A DNA stretch of 64,000 nt from Mycobacterium sp. IS-836 (GTDB taxonomy: Bacteria; Actinomycetota; Actinomycetes; Mycobacteriales; Mycobacteriaceae): the NCBI RefSeq assembly GCF_001954275.1, contig NZ_MBEU01000004.1:124001-188000 (forward strand), given 5' to 3'. The first letter of the stretch is position 1. Each line of letters starts with the position of its first letter. This document shows positions 38,739 through 51,629 of the stretch, piece after piece. A program made the translations under genes and the position numbers. The notes beneath the pieces were generated by a model. That model was not told where the DNA came from. It did not search any database and saw nothing but the letters and a program-made list of their open reading frames with translations.

Positions 38739-40652
38739 ATGCTGGAACAGATCCGCGGGCCCGCTGATCTGCAGCACCTTTCCCAACAGCAGCTCCGCGA
38801 TCTGGCCGGCGAGATTCGCGAGTTCCTGATCCACAAGGTCGCTGCCACCGGGGGGCACTTGGGGCCGAACCTCGGCGTCGTCGAGCTGACCCTGGCCCTG
38901 CACCGGGTGTTCGACTCGCCACACGACCCGATCATCTTCGACACCGGCCACCAGGCCTACGTCCACAAGATGCTGACCGGCCGCTGCCATGACTTCGAAA
39001 CCCTGCGCAAGAAGGGCGGGCTGTCGGGGTATCCGTCGCGCGCCGAGAGCGAACACGACTGGGTGGAGTCCAGCCACGCCAGCGCCGCGTTGTCCTATGC
39101 CGACGGCCTGGCCAAGGCGTTCGAGCTGACCGGGCACCGCAACCGGCACGTGGTCGCGGTGGTCGGGGACGGCGCACTCACCGGCGGCATGTGCTGGGAG
39201 GCGCTGAACAACATCGCCGCGACACGGCGTCCGGTGATCATCGTGGTCAACGACAATGGCCGCAGCTACGCGCCCACCATTGGCGGTGTCGCCGACCACC
39301 TGGCCTCGCTGCGGCTGCAGCCGGCGTATGAACAGATGCTGGAAAAGGGCCGCGACGTGGTGCGCTCGATGCCGCTTTTCGGCAAGATCGCCTACCGCTT
39401 CATGCACAGCGTCAAGGCCGGCATCAAGGACTCGCTGTCGCCGCAGCTGCTGTTCACCGACCTGGGCCTGAAGTACGTCGGCCCGGTCGACGGCCACGAC
39501 GAGCGCGCGGTGGAGGCGGCGCTGCGCCATGCCCGCGGCTTCGGGGGCCCGGTGATTGTGCACGTCGTGACCCGCAAGGGCATGGGGTACGCCCCGGCCG
39601 AAGCCGACGAGGCCGAGCAGATGCATTCGACCGTGCCGATCGATCCGGCCACCGGGCAGGTCACCAAGGTCGCCGGCCCGGGCTGGACCAAGGTCTTCGC
39701 CGACACGCTGATCGAGTACGCCAAGCAGCGGCGCGACATCGTGGCGATCACCGCGGCGATGCCCGGCCCCACCGGGCTGACCGCATTCGGGCAACGCTTC
39801 CCGGATCGCTTGTTCGACGTCGGCATCGCCGAGCAACACGCGATGACGTCGGCGGCCGGGCTCGCGATGGGCGGCATGCACCCGGTGGTCGCGATTTATT
39901 CGACGTTCCTGAACCGGGCCTTCGACCAGATCATGATGGACGTGGCGCTGCACAAGCTGCCGGTCACCATGGTGCTGGACCGGGCCGGGATCACCGGTTC
40001 GGACGGCGCCAGCCACAACGGCATGTGGGACTTGTCGATGCTGGGCATCGTTCCCGGCATGCGGGTGGCGGCACCCCGCGATGCCACCCGGTTGCGTGAG
40101 GAACTCGGTGAGGCGCTCGACGTCGACGACGGGCCCACGGCGATCCGGTTCCCCAAAGGCGATGTGGGCGAAGACATTCCGGCGCTGGAGCGCCGATCGG
40201 GCATCGACGTGCTCGCCGTGCCGACCGCCGGGTCGAACCACGATGTGTTGTTGGTGGCCGTCGGCGCATTCGCGCCGATGGCGCTGGAGGTGGCCAAGCG
40301 GCTACACAACCAGGGGATCGGCGTCACGGTGATCGACCCGCGTTGGGTGCTGCCCGTGTCCGACGGTGTCCTCGACCTGGCTGCGCAGCACAAGCTGGTC
40401 GTCACGTGCGAGGACAACGGCGTCAACGGCGGTGTGGGTTCGGCGGTTTCGGCCGCGCTGCGCCGGGCTGACATCGACGTCCCGTGCCGCGACGTCGGAT
40501 TGCCGCAGGAGTTCTACGAGCACGCCTCGCGGGGCGAGGTGCTGGCCGATCTGGGGCTGACCGACCAGGACGTGGCCCGCCGCATCACCGGTTGGGTTGC
40601 CGCGCTGGGCAGTTCGCTGACCGAAGCCGAGATCCGCGAGCACCTCGACTAA
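38739..40652 (+). CDS. dxs: 1-deoxy-D-xylulose-5-phosphate synthase
   Basis: 637 aa thiamine-diphosphate enzyme making DXP from pyruvate and glyceraldehyde 3-phosphate, first step of the MEP isoprenoid pathway. ThDP/Mg site [16 protein letters not shown] (about 147-162), His in [10 protein letters not shown], transketolase Pyr domain with catalytic Glu in [10 protein letters not shown] and the C-terminal domain with [12 protein letters not shown]. Full length. Isoprenoids feed menaquinone and decaprenyl phosphate, linking it with AftC further on. Confidence 0.96.
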   Translation: MLEQIRGPADLQHLSQQQLRDLAGEIREFLIHKVAATGGHLGPNLGVVELTLALHRVFDSPHDPIIFDTGHQAYVHKMLTGRCHDFETLRKKGGLSGYPSRAESEHDWVESSHASAALSYADGLAKAFELTGHRNRHVVAVVGDGALTGGMCWEALNNIAATRRPVIIVVNDNGRSYAPTIGGVADHLASLRLQPAYEQMLEKGRDVVRSMPLFGKIAYRFMHSVKAGIKDSLSPQLLFTDLGLKYVGPVDGHDERAVEAALRHARGFGGPVIVHVVTRKGMGYAPAEADEAEQMHSTVPIDPATGQVTKVAGPGWTKVFADTLIEYAKQRRDIVAITAAMPGPTGLTAFGQRFPDRLFDVGIAEQHAMTSAAGLAMGGMHPVVAIYSTFLNRAFDQIMMDVALHKLPVTMVLDRAGITGSDGASHNGMWDLSMLGIVPGMRVAAPRDATRLREELGEALDVDDGPTAIRFPKGDVGEDIPALERRSGIDVLAVPTAGSNHDVLLVAVGAFAPMALEVAKRLHNQGIGVTVIDPRWVLPVSDGVLDLAAQHKLVVTCEDNGVNGGVGSAVSAALRRADIDVPCRDVGLPQEFYEHASRGEVLADLGLTDQDVARRITGWVAALGSSLTEAEIREHLD

Positions 40653-40668
40653 TCGTCGCGGCGCCTTT

Positions 40669-40730
40669 CGCCGAACGTGAAGCCAATGCGATTTTGAGCT
40701 CGATTTTTCGCAGTGGTTTCACATTCGGCG
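40669..40730. terminator. Long imperfect hairpin between convergent dxs and RNase D genes
   Basis: Arms 40669-40685 and 40714-40730 pair at 15 of 17 positions around a 28-nt AT-richer loop; a short outer pairing (ggcgc/gcgcc) extends it. It fills the whole 89-bp convergent gap and probably serves both genes. It resembles the hairpin at 47480-47540 in starting gcgcctt(t)cgccga. Confidence 0.6.
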
Positions 40731-40741
40731 TCGGTGCGCCT

Positions 40742-42025
40742 CTAGTCATCGGGATCCGCCGGCGGCCGCAGCGCCTCCGCCAGCACGGGGTCCACGAGCT
40801 CGCGCTGCCAGGTCCGGGCGTGGCCGGCGCACAGGAACCCGTCGACGGCGTCGAGCGGGTCGGCCGCGCCCTGCTGGATGTCCTGCCAGTCCCAGCACAG
40901 CCGTCGCACCAGGTCGGGTGAGATCAGGTTCTCGGTGGGAACGTGGACGCGCTCGGAGACCGCCGACAGTGCCGCCCGGGCCGCCTCCCGCCGGGCGGCG
41001 GCCTCCGGTTTGCGTCGGCTCCAGCGCGCCGGCGGCGGCGGCCCGTTCGGTGGCTCGATGTCGTCGGCGGGGTTCCGGTTTTCCCGGGCCGCCTCCAGCG
41101 CCGCCAGCCACGTCGCGGCGCTGCGCCGCTGGTTGCGCCCGCCGAACACGGGCAGGGCCACCAGGTCGTCGACCGTCTTCGGATCGGCGAGGGCGGCGTC
41201 GATGATGGCCGAGTCCGGCAGGATGCGCCGGGGCGCGATGTCGCGGCGCGCCGCGATGCGGTCGCGGGTGGTCCACAGTTCGCGAACCGCGGCCAGGCCG
41301 CGTGGGTCACGCACCCGATGGATCCCCGACGTGCGCCGCCAGCGGTCGCGCCGCGACGCCGGCGTCTCCCTGAGGCCTTCGCTGCGCAGGTAGTCGAATT
41401 CCTGTGCGGCCCAATCGGTTTTGCCTTCTTTGGCCAGGACGTCGGCAATCGATGCGCGCAGTTCGATGAGCAGTTCCACGTCGAGCGCGGCGTAGTTCAG
41501 CCATTCGGCGGGCAGTGGTCGCTTGGACCAGTCGGCCGCGCCGTGTCCCTTGGCCAGCCCCAGGCCCAGCAACCGCTGGACCATCGTCGCCAGGTTCACC
41601 CGCTCGAACCCGGCCAGCCGCCCGGCCAGCTCGGTGTCGTACAGCGCCGGCGGACGCATGCCGACCTCGGCCAGGCACGGCAGATCCTGATCGGCGGCGT
41701 GCAGGATCCACTCGTCGGTTGCGAGCACCTCGGCGACGGGGCGCAGCGCGGTCACCGGGTCCGCGCCGTGGCTGACCGGGTCGATGAGCACGGTGCCGGC
41801 CCCGGCGCGCCGGACCTGAATCAGGTAGGCCCGGTTGGAGTAGCGGAAACCCGACGCGCGCTCGGCGTCGACGGCGAACGGCCCGCGGCCCGCCTCCAGG
41901 CGCCGCGCGGCCGCCTTGATCTCGGCGACGGTGACGGACAGGTCGGGAATTCCGTCGGTGGGGTGCAGGAGCGGCGTGGGGCTGGGTTCGGTGCCGCCGG
42001 GCGCATCGGCCGCGGGTTCGCCCAT
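40742..42025 (-). CDS. rnd: Ribonuclease D-like 3'-5' exonuclease (HRDC domain)
   Basis: 427 aa. DEDDy exonuclease domain: AVDAERASGFRYS, HAADQDLPCL, YDTELAGRLAGF, and YAALDVELLIELR with the catalytic Tyr-Asp. An HRDC domain follows (about residues 225-300). RNase D trims structured RNA 3' ends such as tRNA precursors. ATG 42025 lies 1 bp after the DUF3000 stop, coupling the two. Counterpart of Rv2681. Confidence 0.87.
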   Translation of the reverse strand: MGEPAADAPGGTEPSPTPLLHPTDGIPDLSVTVAEIKAAARRLEAGRGPFAVDAERASGFRYSNRAYLIQVRRAGAGTVLIDPVSHGADPVTALRPVAEVLATDEWILHAADQDLPCLAEVGMRPPALYDTELAGRLAGFERVNLATMVQRLLGLGLAKGHGAADWSKRPLPAEWLNYAALDVELLIELRASIADVLAKEGKTDWAAQEFDYLRSEGLRETPASRRDRWRRTSGIHRVRDPRGLAAVRELWTTRDRIAARRDIAPRRILPDSAIIDAALADPKTVDDLVALPVFGGRNQRRSAATWLAALEAARENRNPADDIEPPNGPPPPARWSRRKPEAAARREAARAALSAVSERVHVPTENLISPDLVRRLCWDWQDIQQGAADPLDAVDGFLCAGHARTWQRELVDPVLAEALRPPADPDD

Positions 42026-42026
42026 G

Positions 42027-42608
42027 TCAGGCGCGTGACCGGGAGCCCAAGTCGGTGACTCCGGTCGGTGGTAGGCCCGCGGCGTGCTCCAGCACGTCGC
42101 AGAACGCCTCGACGTGGACTCCGACCCCCGGGTCGGTCGCCGTCCAGGATGCCCGCAGCTCCAGCTGGTGGGCGCGGGGCGGTCCGGAGATGTCGCCGTA
42201 GCGGACCGACGTGGTGGCGGTGACGGTGCCGCCGAGGGCGGTGACGTTGTCGGTGTGGGACTCCAGCGCATCGACCAGCCAGCTCCACGCCACCTCCGGC
42301 AGCAGCGGATCGACGGCCTCGCTGGGGTCCAGGTCGGCCTGGATGTAGGCGACCAGGCGGATGGTGCCGTCCCAGGCGTCGGCGCCGTCCGGGTCGTACA
42401 ACAGGATCAGCCGGCCGAAGGCGTCGCCCTCCGAGCGCTCGGGCACAACCTCGACGTCGGGGTGCTTGACCTCGGCCCCCAGCGCGTAGCTGTAGGGCGC
42501 CAGGCGCTGCGGCGGCCGAATGGGGCCCAGCTCGATCTCCGCCCGCGCGGTCACGGCGTTCATCGCCGCCACCGCCTCGCGGAATGGGGCCGGTTCAGCA
42601 GAGGTCAC
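42027..42608 (-). CDS. DUF3000 protein (Rv2680-like)
   Basis: 193 aa conserved actinobacterial protein. Conserved IRPPQRLAPYSYALGAEV, GRLILLYDPDGADAWDGTIRLVAYIQAD and LPEVAWSWLVDAL. GTG 42608 selected because the extension to 42698 is Arg-rich and unconserved. Coupled to the RNase D gene. Function unknown. Confidence 0.82.
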   Translation of the reverse strand: MTSAEPAPFREAVAAMNAVTARAEIELGPIRPPQRLAPYSYALGAEVKHPDVEVVPERSEGDAFGRLILLYDPDGADAWDGTIRLVAYIQADLDPSEAVDPLLPEVAWSWLVDALESHTDNVTALGGTVTATTSVRYGDISGPPRAHQLELRASWTATDPGVGVHVEAFCDVLEHAAGLPPTGVTDLGSRSRA

Positions 42609-42707
42609 AGCGTTTGACGGTAGACCTACCCCTCGACACGCCGAAACAGGCGCGCCGATTCCCGCGCGCGTCGCGACCAACCCGTTACCAGCCCGCATCG
42701 CGCCTGC

Positions 42708-43514
42708 TCAGCCCGCACTTCCGCCGGAAAATCGCGCCGGACGCTTCTCGCGATGCGCGGCGAGGCCTTCGCGCACGTCGGGGCCGCTGAAACTGAGAAA
42801 TTCCAGGCCAAGCGACGTTTCGAAGGTGGGAGCGAACATCCGGTACCAGTGGTTGAGGCTGCGTTTGGTCCAGCGAATCGCGTGTTGGGCGCCCTGCGCC
42901 AGGTTCTCGGCGAGGCGGGTCGCCGTCGGCAGGACGTCGTCGTCGTCGACGCACGTGGAGACCAGGCCGATGCGCTCGGCCTCCTCGCCCAGCAACGTCT
43001 CGCAGGTGAGCAGGTAGTACTTGGCCTTGGCCATGCCGACCAGCAGCGGCCAGCAGATCGCGGCGTGGTCGCCGGCCGCCACCCCGAGTTTGGTGTGCCC
43101 GTCGATGATTTTCGCGGTCCGGCCCGCCACCGAGATGTCGGCGAGCAACGCCACCACCAGGCCGGCGCCGACGGCCGGGCCGCGGATCGCGGAGACCACC
43201 GGCTTGTCGAAGTTGACCATGTTGAGCACCAGATCGCGGGCCTCCCGCATGATGCGGATCCGGCCCTCGAATTCGCCCATGGTTTCTTCGATCAGGTCGA
43301 AGCTGCCGCCCGACGAGAACGCCTTGCCCTCACCGCGCACCAGCACGACGCGCACGTCGGGATCGCGGTCGATCACCGGCCAGATGTCGGCGAGGTCGCG
43401 GTGCATCTGCGGCCCGACCGAATTCAGCCCGGGGGCGTCGAGAACCAGCGTCAGCACGCCGTTCTCGCCGGTTTCGCACCGAAGGCTGGGGAACTCCCCG
43501 TAGTTGACTGGCAT
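42708..43514 (-). CDS. echA15: Enoyl-CoA hydratase/isomerase family protein
   Basis: 268 aa crotonase fold. Oxyanion-hole segments [13 protein letters not shown] and [17 protein letters not shown] are intact; the usual catalytic Glu pair is replaced by [14 protein letters not shown], seen also in non-dehydrating members, so the reaction is uncertain. ATG 43514 overlaps nothing upstream; divergent from hemE with 52 bp between starts. Symbol by position as Rv2679. Confidence 0.85.
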   Translation of the reverse strand: MPVNYGEFPSLRCETGENGVLTLVLDAPGLNSVGPQMHRDLADIWPVIDRDPDVRVVLVRGEGKAFSSGGSFDLIEETMGEFEGRIRIMREARDLVLNMVNFDKPVVSAIRGPAVGAGLVVALLADISVAGRTAKIIDGHTKLGVAAGDHAAICWPLLVGMAKAKYYLLTCETLLGEEAERIGLVSTCVDDDDVLPTATRLAENLAQGAQHAIRWTKRSLNHWYRMFAPTFETSLGLEFLSFSGPDVREGLAAHREKRPARFSGGSAG

Positions 43515-43566
43515 CGGGTTGATGTTACGCAAGCGAATGCCGGGCCTCGTGGCAGCATTGAGGCCA

Positions 43567-47457
<3,891 letters not shown>

Positions 47458-47479
47458 CGTCCGTCTCGCTAGCGCCTTC

Positions 47480-47540
47480 GCCGAGGCTGTAAATCTGCAG
47501 AGAAAGTGCGAGTAGAGGCCTGCAGAATTACAGGCTCGGC
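47480..47540. terminator. Long imperfect hairpin between convergent methyltransferase and msrB genes
   Basis: Arms 47480-47500 and 47520-47540 match at 19 of 21 positions with a 19-nt loop; an outer 6-bp pair (tagcgc at 47470, gcgcta at 47552) closes the structure over the msrB stop. Probably a bidirectional terminator. Shares gcgcctt-cgccga with the hairpin at 40669. Confidence 0.65.
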
Positions 47541-47554
47541 GTGAAAACTCTGCG

Positions 47555-47965
47555 CTAGGCGCTCGCCGGGACGAGGCGCAGCGAGATCGAGTTGATGCAG
47601 TACCGCTGATCCGTGGGCGTGGGATAACCCTCGCCGGCGAACACGTGGCCCAGGTGACTGTGGCAGTTGGCGCACAGCACCTCGGTGCGCGTCGTGCCCA
47701 TCGAATGGTCGGGGCGGAGTATCACCGCGTCGGAGTTGGCCGGGTCGAAGAACGACGGCCAGCCGCAGTGCGACTCGAATTTCTCTGTGCTGCGGAACAA
47801 TTCGGCCCCGCACGCCCGGCACTGGTAAACGCCCTCTGTTTTGGTGTCGGTGTACTCACCGGTGAACGGCCGCTCGGTACCGGCGCGCCGGAGCACCTGG
47901 AACTCCTCCGGCGTGAGCTTTTTGCGCCACTCGTCTTCGGTCAGCTGCAGCTTCGGGCTAGTCAT
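47555..47965 (-). CDS. msrB: Peptide-methionine (R)-S-oxide reductase MsrB
   Basis: 136 aa. Zinc-binding CRAC and CANC pairs, GWPSF, HLGHVF and the catalytic Cys in DQRYCINSISL near the C terminus. Repairs methionine-R-sulfoxide in oxidised proteins. 4-bp overlap with aftC upstream on the same strand. Confidence 0.95.
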   Translation of the reverse strand: MTSPKLQLTEDEWRKKLTPEEFQVLRRAGTERPFTGEYTDTKTEGVYQCRACGAELFRSTEKFESHCGWPSFFDPANSDAVILRPDHSMGTTRTEVLCANCHSHLGHVFAGEGYPTPTDQRYCINSISLRLVPASA

Positions 47966-49236
47966 GCATCCACGCTAGCTCGCTCCGGCTTGGCCGTCAG
48001 CCACGCCGGATCGATCCCGCCGTCCAGCCGGTCCTCGGCCTTGGCGTCGGAATACCGGAAGTACAGCACCGTAAACGTCACGATCAGCAGCAGCGACCAG
48101 CCGTAGGTGATCTTCAGGTATTCCAGCGCGCGCCCGTATCTCATCCAGTTGAACAGCAGCCAGCGGTCCAGCGTCATGAAGCCATAGATCCCCAGCCACG
48201 CCGGCCAGTTGCGGATCACCGAGTTGCGCAGCACGACGGTCATCAGGAAGGGAAACAGCATCATCGAGTAGTAGCCCTGGGCCAGCGACAGCACCAGGAA
48301 CGACCACAGCAGCAGCACGCCCGTCGACGTGGTGAACCAGAACAGCGGGTCGCGGGTGCGGTAGTAGCGGAGCAGCCACAGGGCGCCAATCGCGATCAGC
48401 GTGAACAGGATTCGCAGGAACACGATCAGCCAGGTGGGCAGCCCGAAGTACACGCCGTTGCCCTCGATCGAGCTGTTGAAGTAATCGCGGGTGCCCATGA
48501 TGTAAGGCACCGTACGGGTGACGAAGTCCATCGGGTCGCTCACCAACGGCCAGGCGGCCAGGTTGATGACGACGGGGACCGCGAACGCCGGCACCAGCGT
48601 CCGCCACTGCCGGTTCAGCAGCGGCAGCAACAGCAGCGGCCCCAGCACGGGTTTGAGCGTCAACGTCAGGCCGATCGCCAACCCGGCCCACCATTGTCGG
48701 CTCACCCTGCCGTCCAGCAGCCAGCGCAGGAACAGCATCTCGGCGAGCAACACGCAGCCGTTGATGTTGGTGAACACCAGCGTGTTGGTCACGGTCTCGG
48801 TGCAGAACATCGCCAGCAGCAGGGCGGGGGCGGCCACCGAGGACAGCGTGAACTTGAACAGCCGCAGCAACAGGTACCAGGCGATCAGGATGGCGATGGT
48901 GTTGATCAGGATGAACAGGTAGCGCGACGGCGCGAACGGCAGGTATCCGAACGGCGCCATCAGCAGCGTGCCGCCCGGGGGATACAGGTAGTGCGGGTCG
49001 ACGTAGTCGAAGTGCTCGTTGTAGATGTCCCAGCCGCGCCGGAAGTTCAGCACCGCGCGGTAGACCGGCTTGAAATCGTCGGTGATGTTGCCGTTGGTGG
49101 TGACCACGATGCTGCGATGCAGGACCGACAGGATGGCCACCGGCCACAGCGCCGACCGCAATATCGTCGCCGTACTCGGTGCGCCGGTGCGGGGTCGAAA
49201 GGCGTCGGAGAGCGCGGTCACCAGCGCACCGTACAC
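47962..49236 (-). CDS. aftC: Alpha-(1->3)-arabinofuranosyltransferase AftC
   Basis: 424 aa GT-C/DUF2029-type integral membrane transferase with about ten helices; after the first helix lies TNGNITDDFKP and HFDYVDPHYLYPPGG, corresponding to the periplasmic catalytic loop with acidic residues. Uses decaprenylphospho-arabinose to branch arabinan in arabinogalactan and LAM. GTG 49236 with ggaggg upstream gives the family N terminus; longer frames are antisense shadow. Counterpart of Rv2673. Confidence 0.93.
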   Translation of the reverse strand: MYGALVTALSDAFRPRTGAPSTATILRSALWPVAILSVLHRSIVVTTNGNITDDFKPVYRAVLNFRRGWDIYNEHFDYVDPHYLYPPGGTLLMAPFGYLPFAPSRYLFILINTIAILIAWYLLLRLFKFTLSSVAAPALLLAMFCTETVTNTLVFTNINGCVLLAEMLFLRWLLDGRVSRQWWAGLAIGLTLTLKPVLGPLLLLPLLNRQWRTLVPAFAVPVVINLAAWPLVSDPMDFVTRTVPYIMGTRDYFNSSIEGNGVYFGLPTWLIVFLRILFTLIAIGALWLLRYYRTRDPLFWFTTSTGVLLLWSFLVLSLAQGYYSMMLFPFLMTVVLRNSVIRNWPAWLGIYGFMTLDRWLLFNWMRYGRALEYLKITYGWSLLLIVTFTVLYFRYSDAKAEDRLDGGIDPAWLTAKPERASVDA

Positions 49237-49256
49237 CGGGGGGAGGGGACCAAGTA

Positions 49257-50816
49257 TCAGGCGGGGCAGTAGGTGTCGGTTCCGGGCAGCTTGCCGCTGT
49301 TGAGATAGCCGATCAGCGGCGGCACCGCGCACGGCGAGTAGATGCTGGCGCCGTGGCCGATGCCCTGCCACATCACCCGCTTGCTGGCGGCGTTGGCGTT
49401 GATGATCGTGGCGGCGGTCGCGGCGACCCCTTCGCTGCCCACGATCGGGTCGTTCTGCACGCCGGAGAGCAGGACGTCGACCTTGAGCTTCTTCGGCGGC
49501 GCGGGCGGCGAACCGGTGGGCCAGTGCACGCATTTGACCAAGTTGAGCGCGGCGACCGTGCCGAACTGCGGGTAGAGCTTGCCCCACGCGACGACCAGTT
49601 CGCGAACCCGGTCCGGGGTGGGGCGGTTGATCGCATCGCTGCAGGAGTTGACGAACTGGCCGTCAGAGTCCTGGGTGGCATCGGCGTGGTTGATCAAGCT
49701 GTTCAGCTGGTTGGCGTCACCGGAGCGCGCCGCCGCCAACGCGTTGGCCAGGCTGGTGGTGGCGCCGACGCGGCCGCCGGACGGGAAGCCCAACGCGACG
49801 GTCACGGCGTTGGCGACCTGCGCCACCGACGCGCCGCCGGGCCCCTTGCCGGCGCGGGCGTCGGCCAGCAGCGCGCTGACGGCACCCTTGGGATCGGCGC
49901 CGAGCGCGCAGTTCACCGCAATGCACTGCGCGGCGAACGCGTCGAGCGCGGCCTGCTGGCCCTTGACCTGTTGTTCGGCGGCCGCTTCGGCGTTGACGCC
50001 CAAGGCAATTGGCGAGTCGAGGATCAAGCGCGCGACCTTGTCGGGCCGAGATGCGGCATAGGCCAGCGCCACCTGGGCGCCGTTGCCGATGCCGACGAGA
50101 GCGACGGCCGGCACGTCCCACAGGCTGCGCAGCCGCTCGATGTCCGACGCGGCGTGTGCGTTGTCGTAGGCGTTGTCGCCGGGCGCGATGGCGTCGGTGC
50201 AGTTCGTGGTCGCGGTGTTGGCGATGTCGGACAGGTTGGCGACCGGGTCGTCGCCGGTCTGGAATTGCGCCTGATCGCGCATGGCCGTGCGGGCGAAATG
50301 ATCCCGGCAGTCGATCGGGCTCGACATGCCGATGCCGCGGCGGTCCACCGCGACGATCGGGTGGGTCTGCAGGACGTCGCCGCCCGCCTGCGAGAGCCAG
50401 ACCGGCAGCTGCGCCGACGACGCCAGGTCGGAACCGGTGGTGAAGACGAGGGGCCCGGCGTCCTTCGGGGTTTGGCTCGACCGCGCGCGGACCACACCGA
50501 TGGTCACGGTCCCGGACCCGCCGTTGACCGGGTCGAGGTCGGCGTCGTAGTTCGCGCAGTCGAGTTGGATCCCGGTCGGGGGCCGCAGCGCCGCGTCGTT
50601 GAAAAGCTGCGACGTGCAGTCGTGCCAGGACAGGTCGTTCTTGGGCGCCGCGATCGGCGACGGACCGGGCGGCGGCGGCTTCGTCGTGGCCGCGCCCTGC
50701 GGGCGGGCACCGGAATTCGTGGCGAACCGCGGGTCGGCGCCCAGGCCCGGGACGCAGCCGGCGACCAGGACGCTCGCCGCGACCAGGATCGCCGCGGACG
50801 CCAGCTGCCGACTCAT
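49257..50816 (-). CDS. Lipoprotein of alpha/beta-hydrolase peptidase type, nucleophile Ser not seen (Rv2672-like)
   Basis: 519 aa. Signal ends in the lipobox VLVAGC (Cys about 21); then Pro-rich linker and a tripeptidyl-peptidase/CaeA-like fold: VAVDRRGIGMSSPI, the elbow ALVGIGNGAQVALAYA, and C-terminal SGVQNDPIVGSEG and QGIGHGASIYSP holding acid and His. The elbow reads GIGNG instead of GxSxG, so the usual Ser is missing. Eight or more Cys fit an oxidised exported protein. 20 bp upstream of aftC. Annotated as a secreted protease in M. tuberculosis, which may be only by homology. Confidence 0.82.
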   Translation of the reverse strand: MSRQLASAAILVAASVLVAGCVPGLGADPRFATNSGARPQGAATTKPPPPGPSPIAAPKNDLSWHDCTSQLFNDAALRPPTGIQLDCANYDADLDPVNGGSGTVTIGVVRARSSQTPKDAGPLVFTTGSDLASSAQLPVWLSQAGGDVLQTHPIVAVDRRGIGMSSPIDCRDHFARTAMRDQAQFQTGDDPVANLSDIANTATTNCTDAIAPGDNAYDNAHAASDIERLRSLWDVPAVALVGIGNGAQVALAYAASRPDKVARLILDSPIALGVNAEAAAEQQVKGQQAALDAFAAQCIAVNCALGADPKGAVSALLADARAGKGPGGASVAQVANAVTVALGFPSGGRVGATTSLANALAAARSGDANQLNSLINHADATQDSDGQFVNSCSDAINRPTPDRVRELVVAWGKLYPQFGTVAALNLVKCVHWPTGSPPAPPKKLKVDVLLSGVQNDPIVGSEGVAATAATIINANAASKRVMWQGIGHGASIYSPCAVPPLIGYLNSGKLPGTDTYCPA

Positions 50817-50830
50817 GCCGACCACAGTAG

Positions 50831-51595
50831 CTAGACCTTCACGTAGCGGGTGTATAGGTAGCCGGCGTCGTCGCCGAGAACATGCGCGCAGCGCATCGGC
50901 CTCAGCACCTGGCCCGGGCCGGTCGCGATGCGCCGGGCCAGGCCGCCGACCACGTAGGGCGCGATGGTCAGGCACAGCTCGTCGAGCAGGTCGCGTTGGA
51001 CGAACGCGCCCAGCAGCATCGGCCCGCCCTCGGTCAGGACGCGGCGCATGCCGCGCGCCCCGAGGATCGCCAGCAGCGCGGCCTCGTCGACCCTGTCCGG
51101 ATCGCTGCCGGAGCAGTCGATCACCTCGGCAAGACCGGAGAGCCGGCGGCGTGTCGCATCGGCGGCCGCCGTGCAGGTGAGCACCAGCGGTGACACTTCG
51201 GTACGGGTGAACACCGCCATGTCCCGGTCGAGGTGACCCGATTTCGTCACGATCGCCAGTTGCGGGACTTCGCTTTGCGCGCGGGCCTGCCGCCGCTGGC
51301 GTTGGACGGCGCCCAGATGCGCCCCAGAGTATCCCTCGATGCGGACGGTGCCCGCGCCGACCACGATGACATCGGCGAGCTCGCGGAGCAGGTGGAAGAT
51401 GAATCGGTCGCCGGGCCCGGCCATGGTGCCGGTTTTGCCGTCGGCGGTGGCGCCGCCGTCCAGGCTGGTGATGAAGTTCGCCCGCACCCATGTCCCGTCT
51501 CGGTCGGGATACGCGTAGAGCTGGGGGAGTTCGCCGTCGTCGAGTTCGCGCGCCGAGCCGAGCAGCGTCAGCGGCGGCGCCTCAGGAAGGGGCAT
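50831..51595 (-). CDS. RibD_C-domain reductase (Rv2671-like)
   Basis: 254 aa, only the C-terminal reductase half of classical RibD. FITSLDGGATADGKTG and GAGTVRIEGY bind NADPH/substrate; LTEGGPMLLGAF is the conserved glycine loop. M. tuberculosis Rv2671 was shown to act as an alternative dihydrofolate reductase that confers para-aminosalicylate resistance when overexpressed. Upstream of the lipoprotein gene on the same strand, so likely one transcript. Often named ribD or ribG. Confidence 0.88.
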   Translation of the reverse strand: MPLPEAPPLTLLGSARELDDGELPQLYAYPDRDGTWVRANFITSLDGGATADGKTGTMAGPGDRFIFHLLRELADVIVVGAGTVRIEGYSGAHLGAVQRQRRQARAQSEVPQLAIVTKSGHLDRDMAVFTRTEVSPLVLTCTAAADATRRRLSGLAEVIDCSGSDPDRVDEAALLAILGARGMRRVLTEGGPMLLGAFVQRDLLDELCLTIAPYVVGGLARRIATGPGQVLRPMRCAHVLGDDAGYLYTRYVKV

Positions 51596-51629
51596 GGGCT
51601 CGATTGCAGCACGCCGCTACAGTTCCTGC

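Noticed and set aside
38208..40241. 677-codon minus-strand open frame opposite dxs
   Set aside because: Shadow of dxs and the CBS gene; no recognisable domain.
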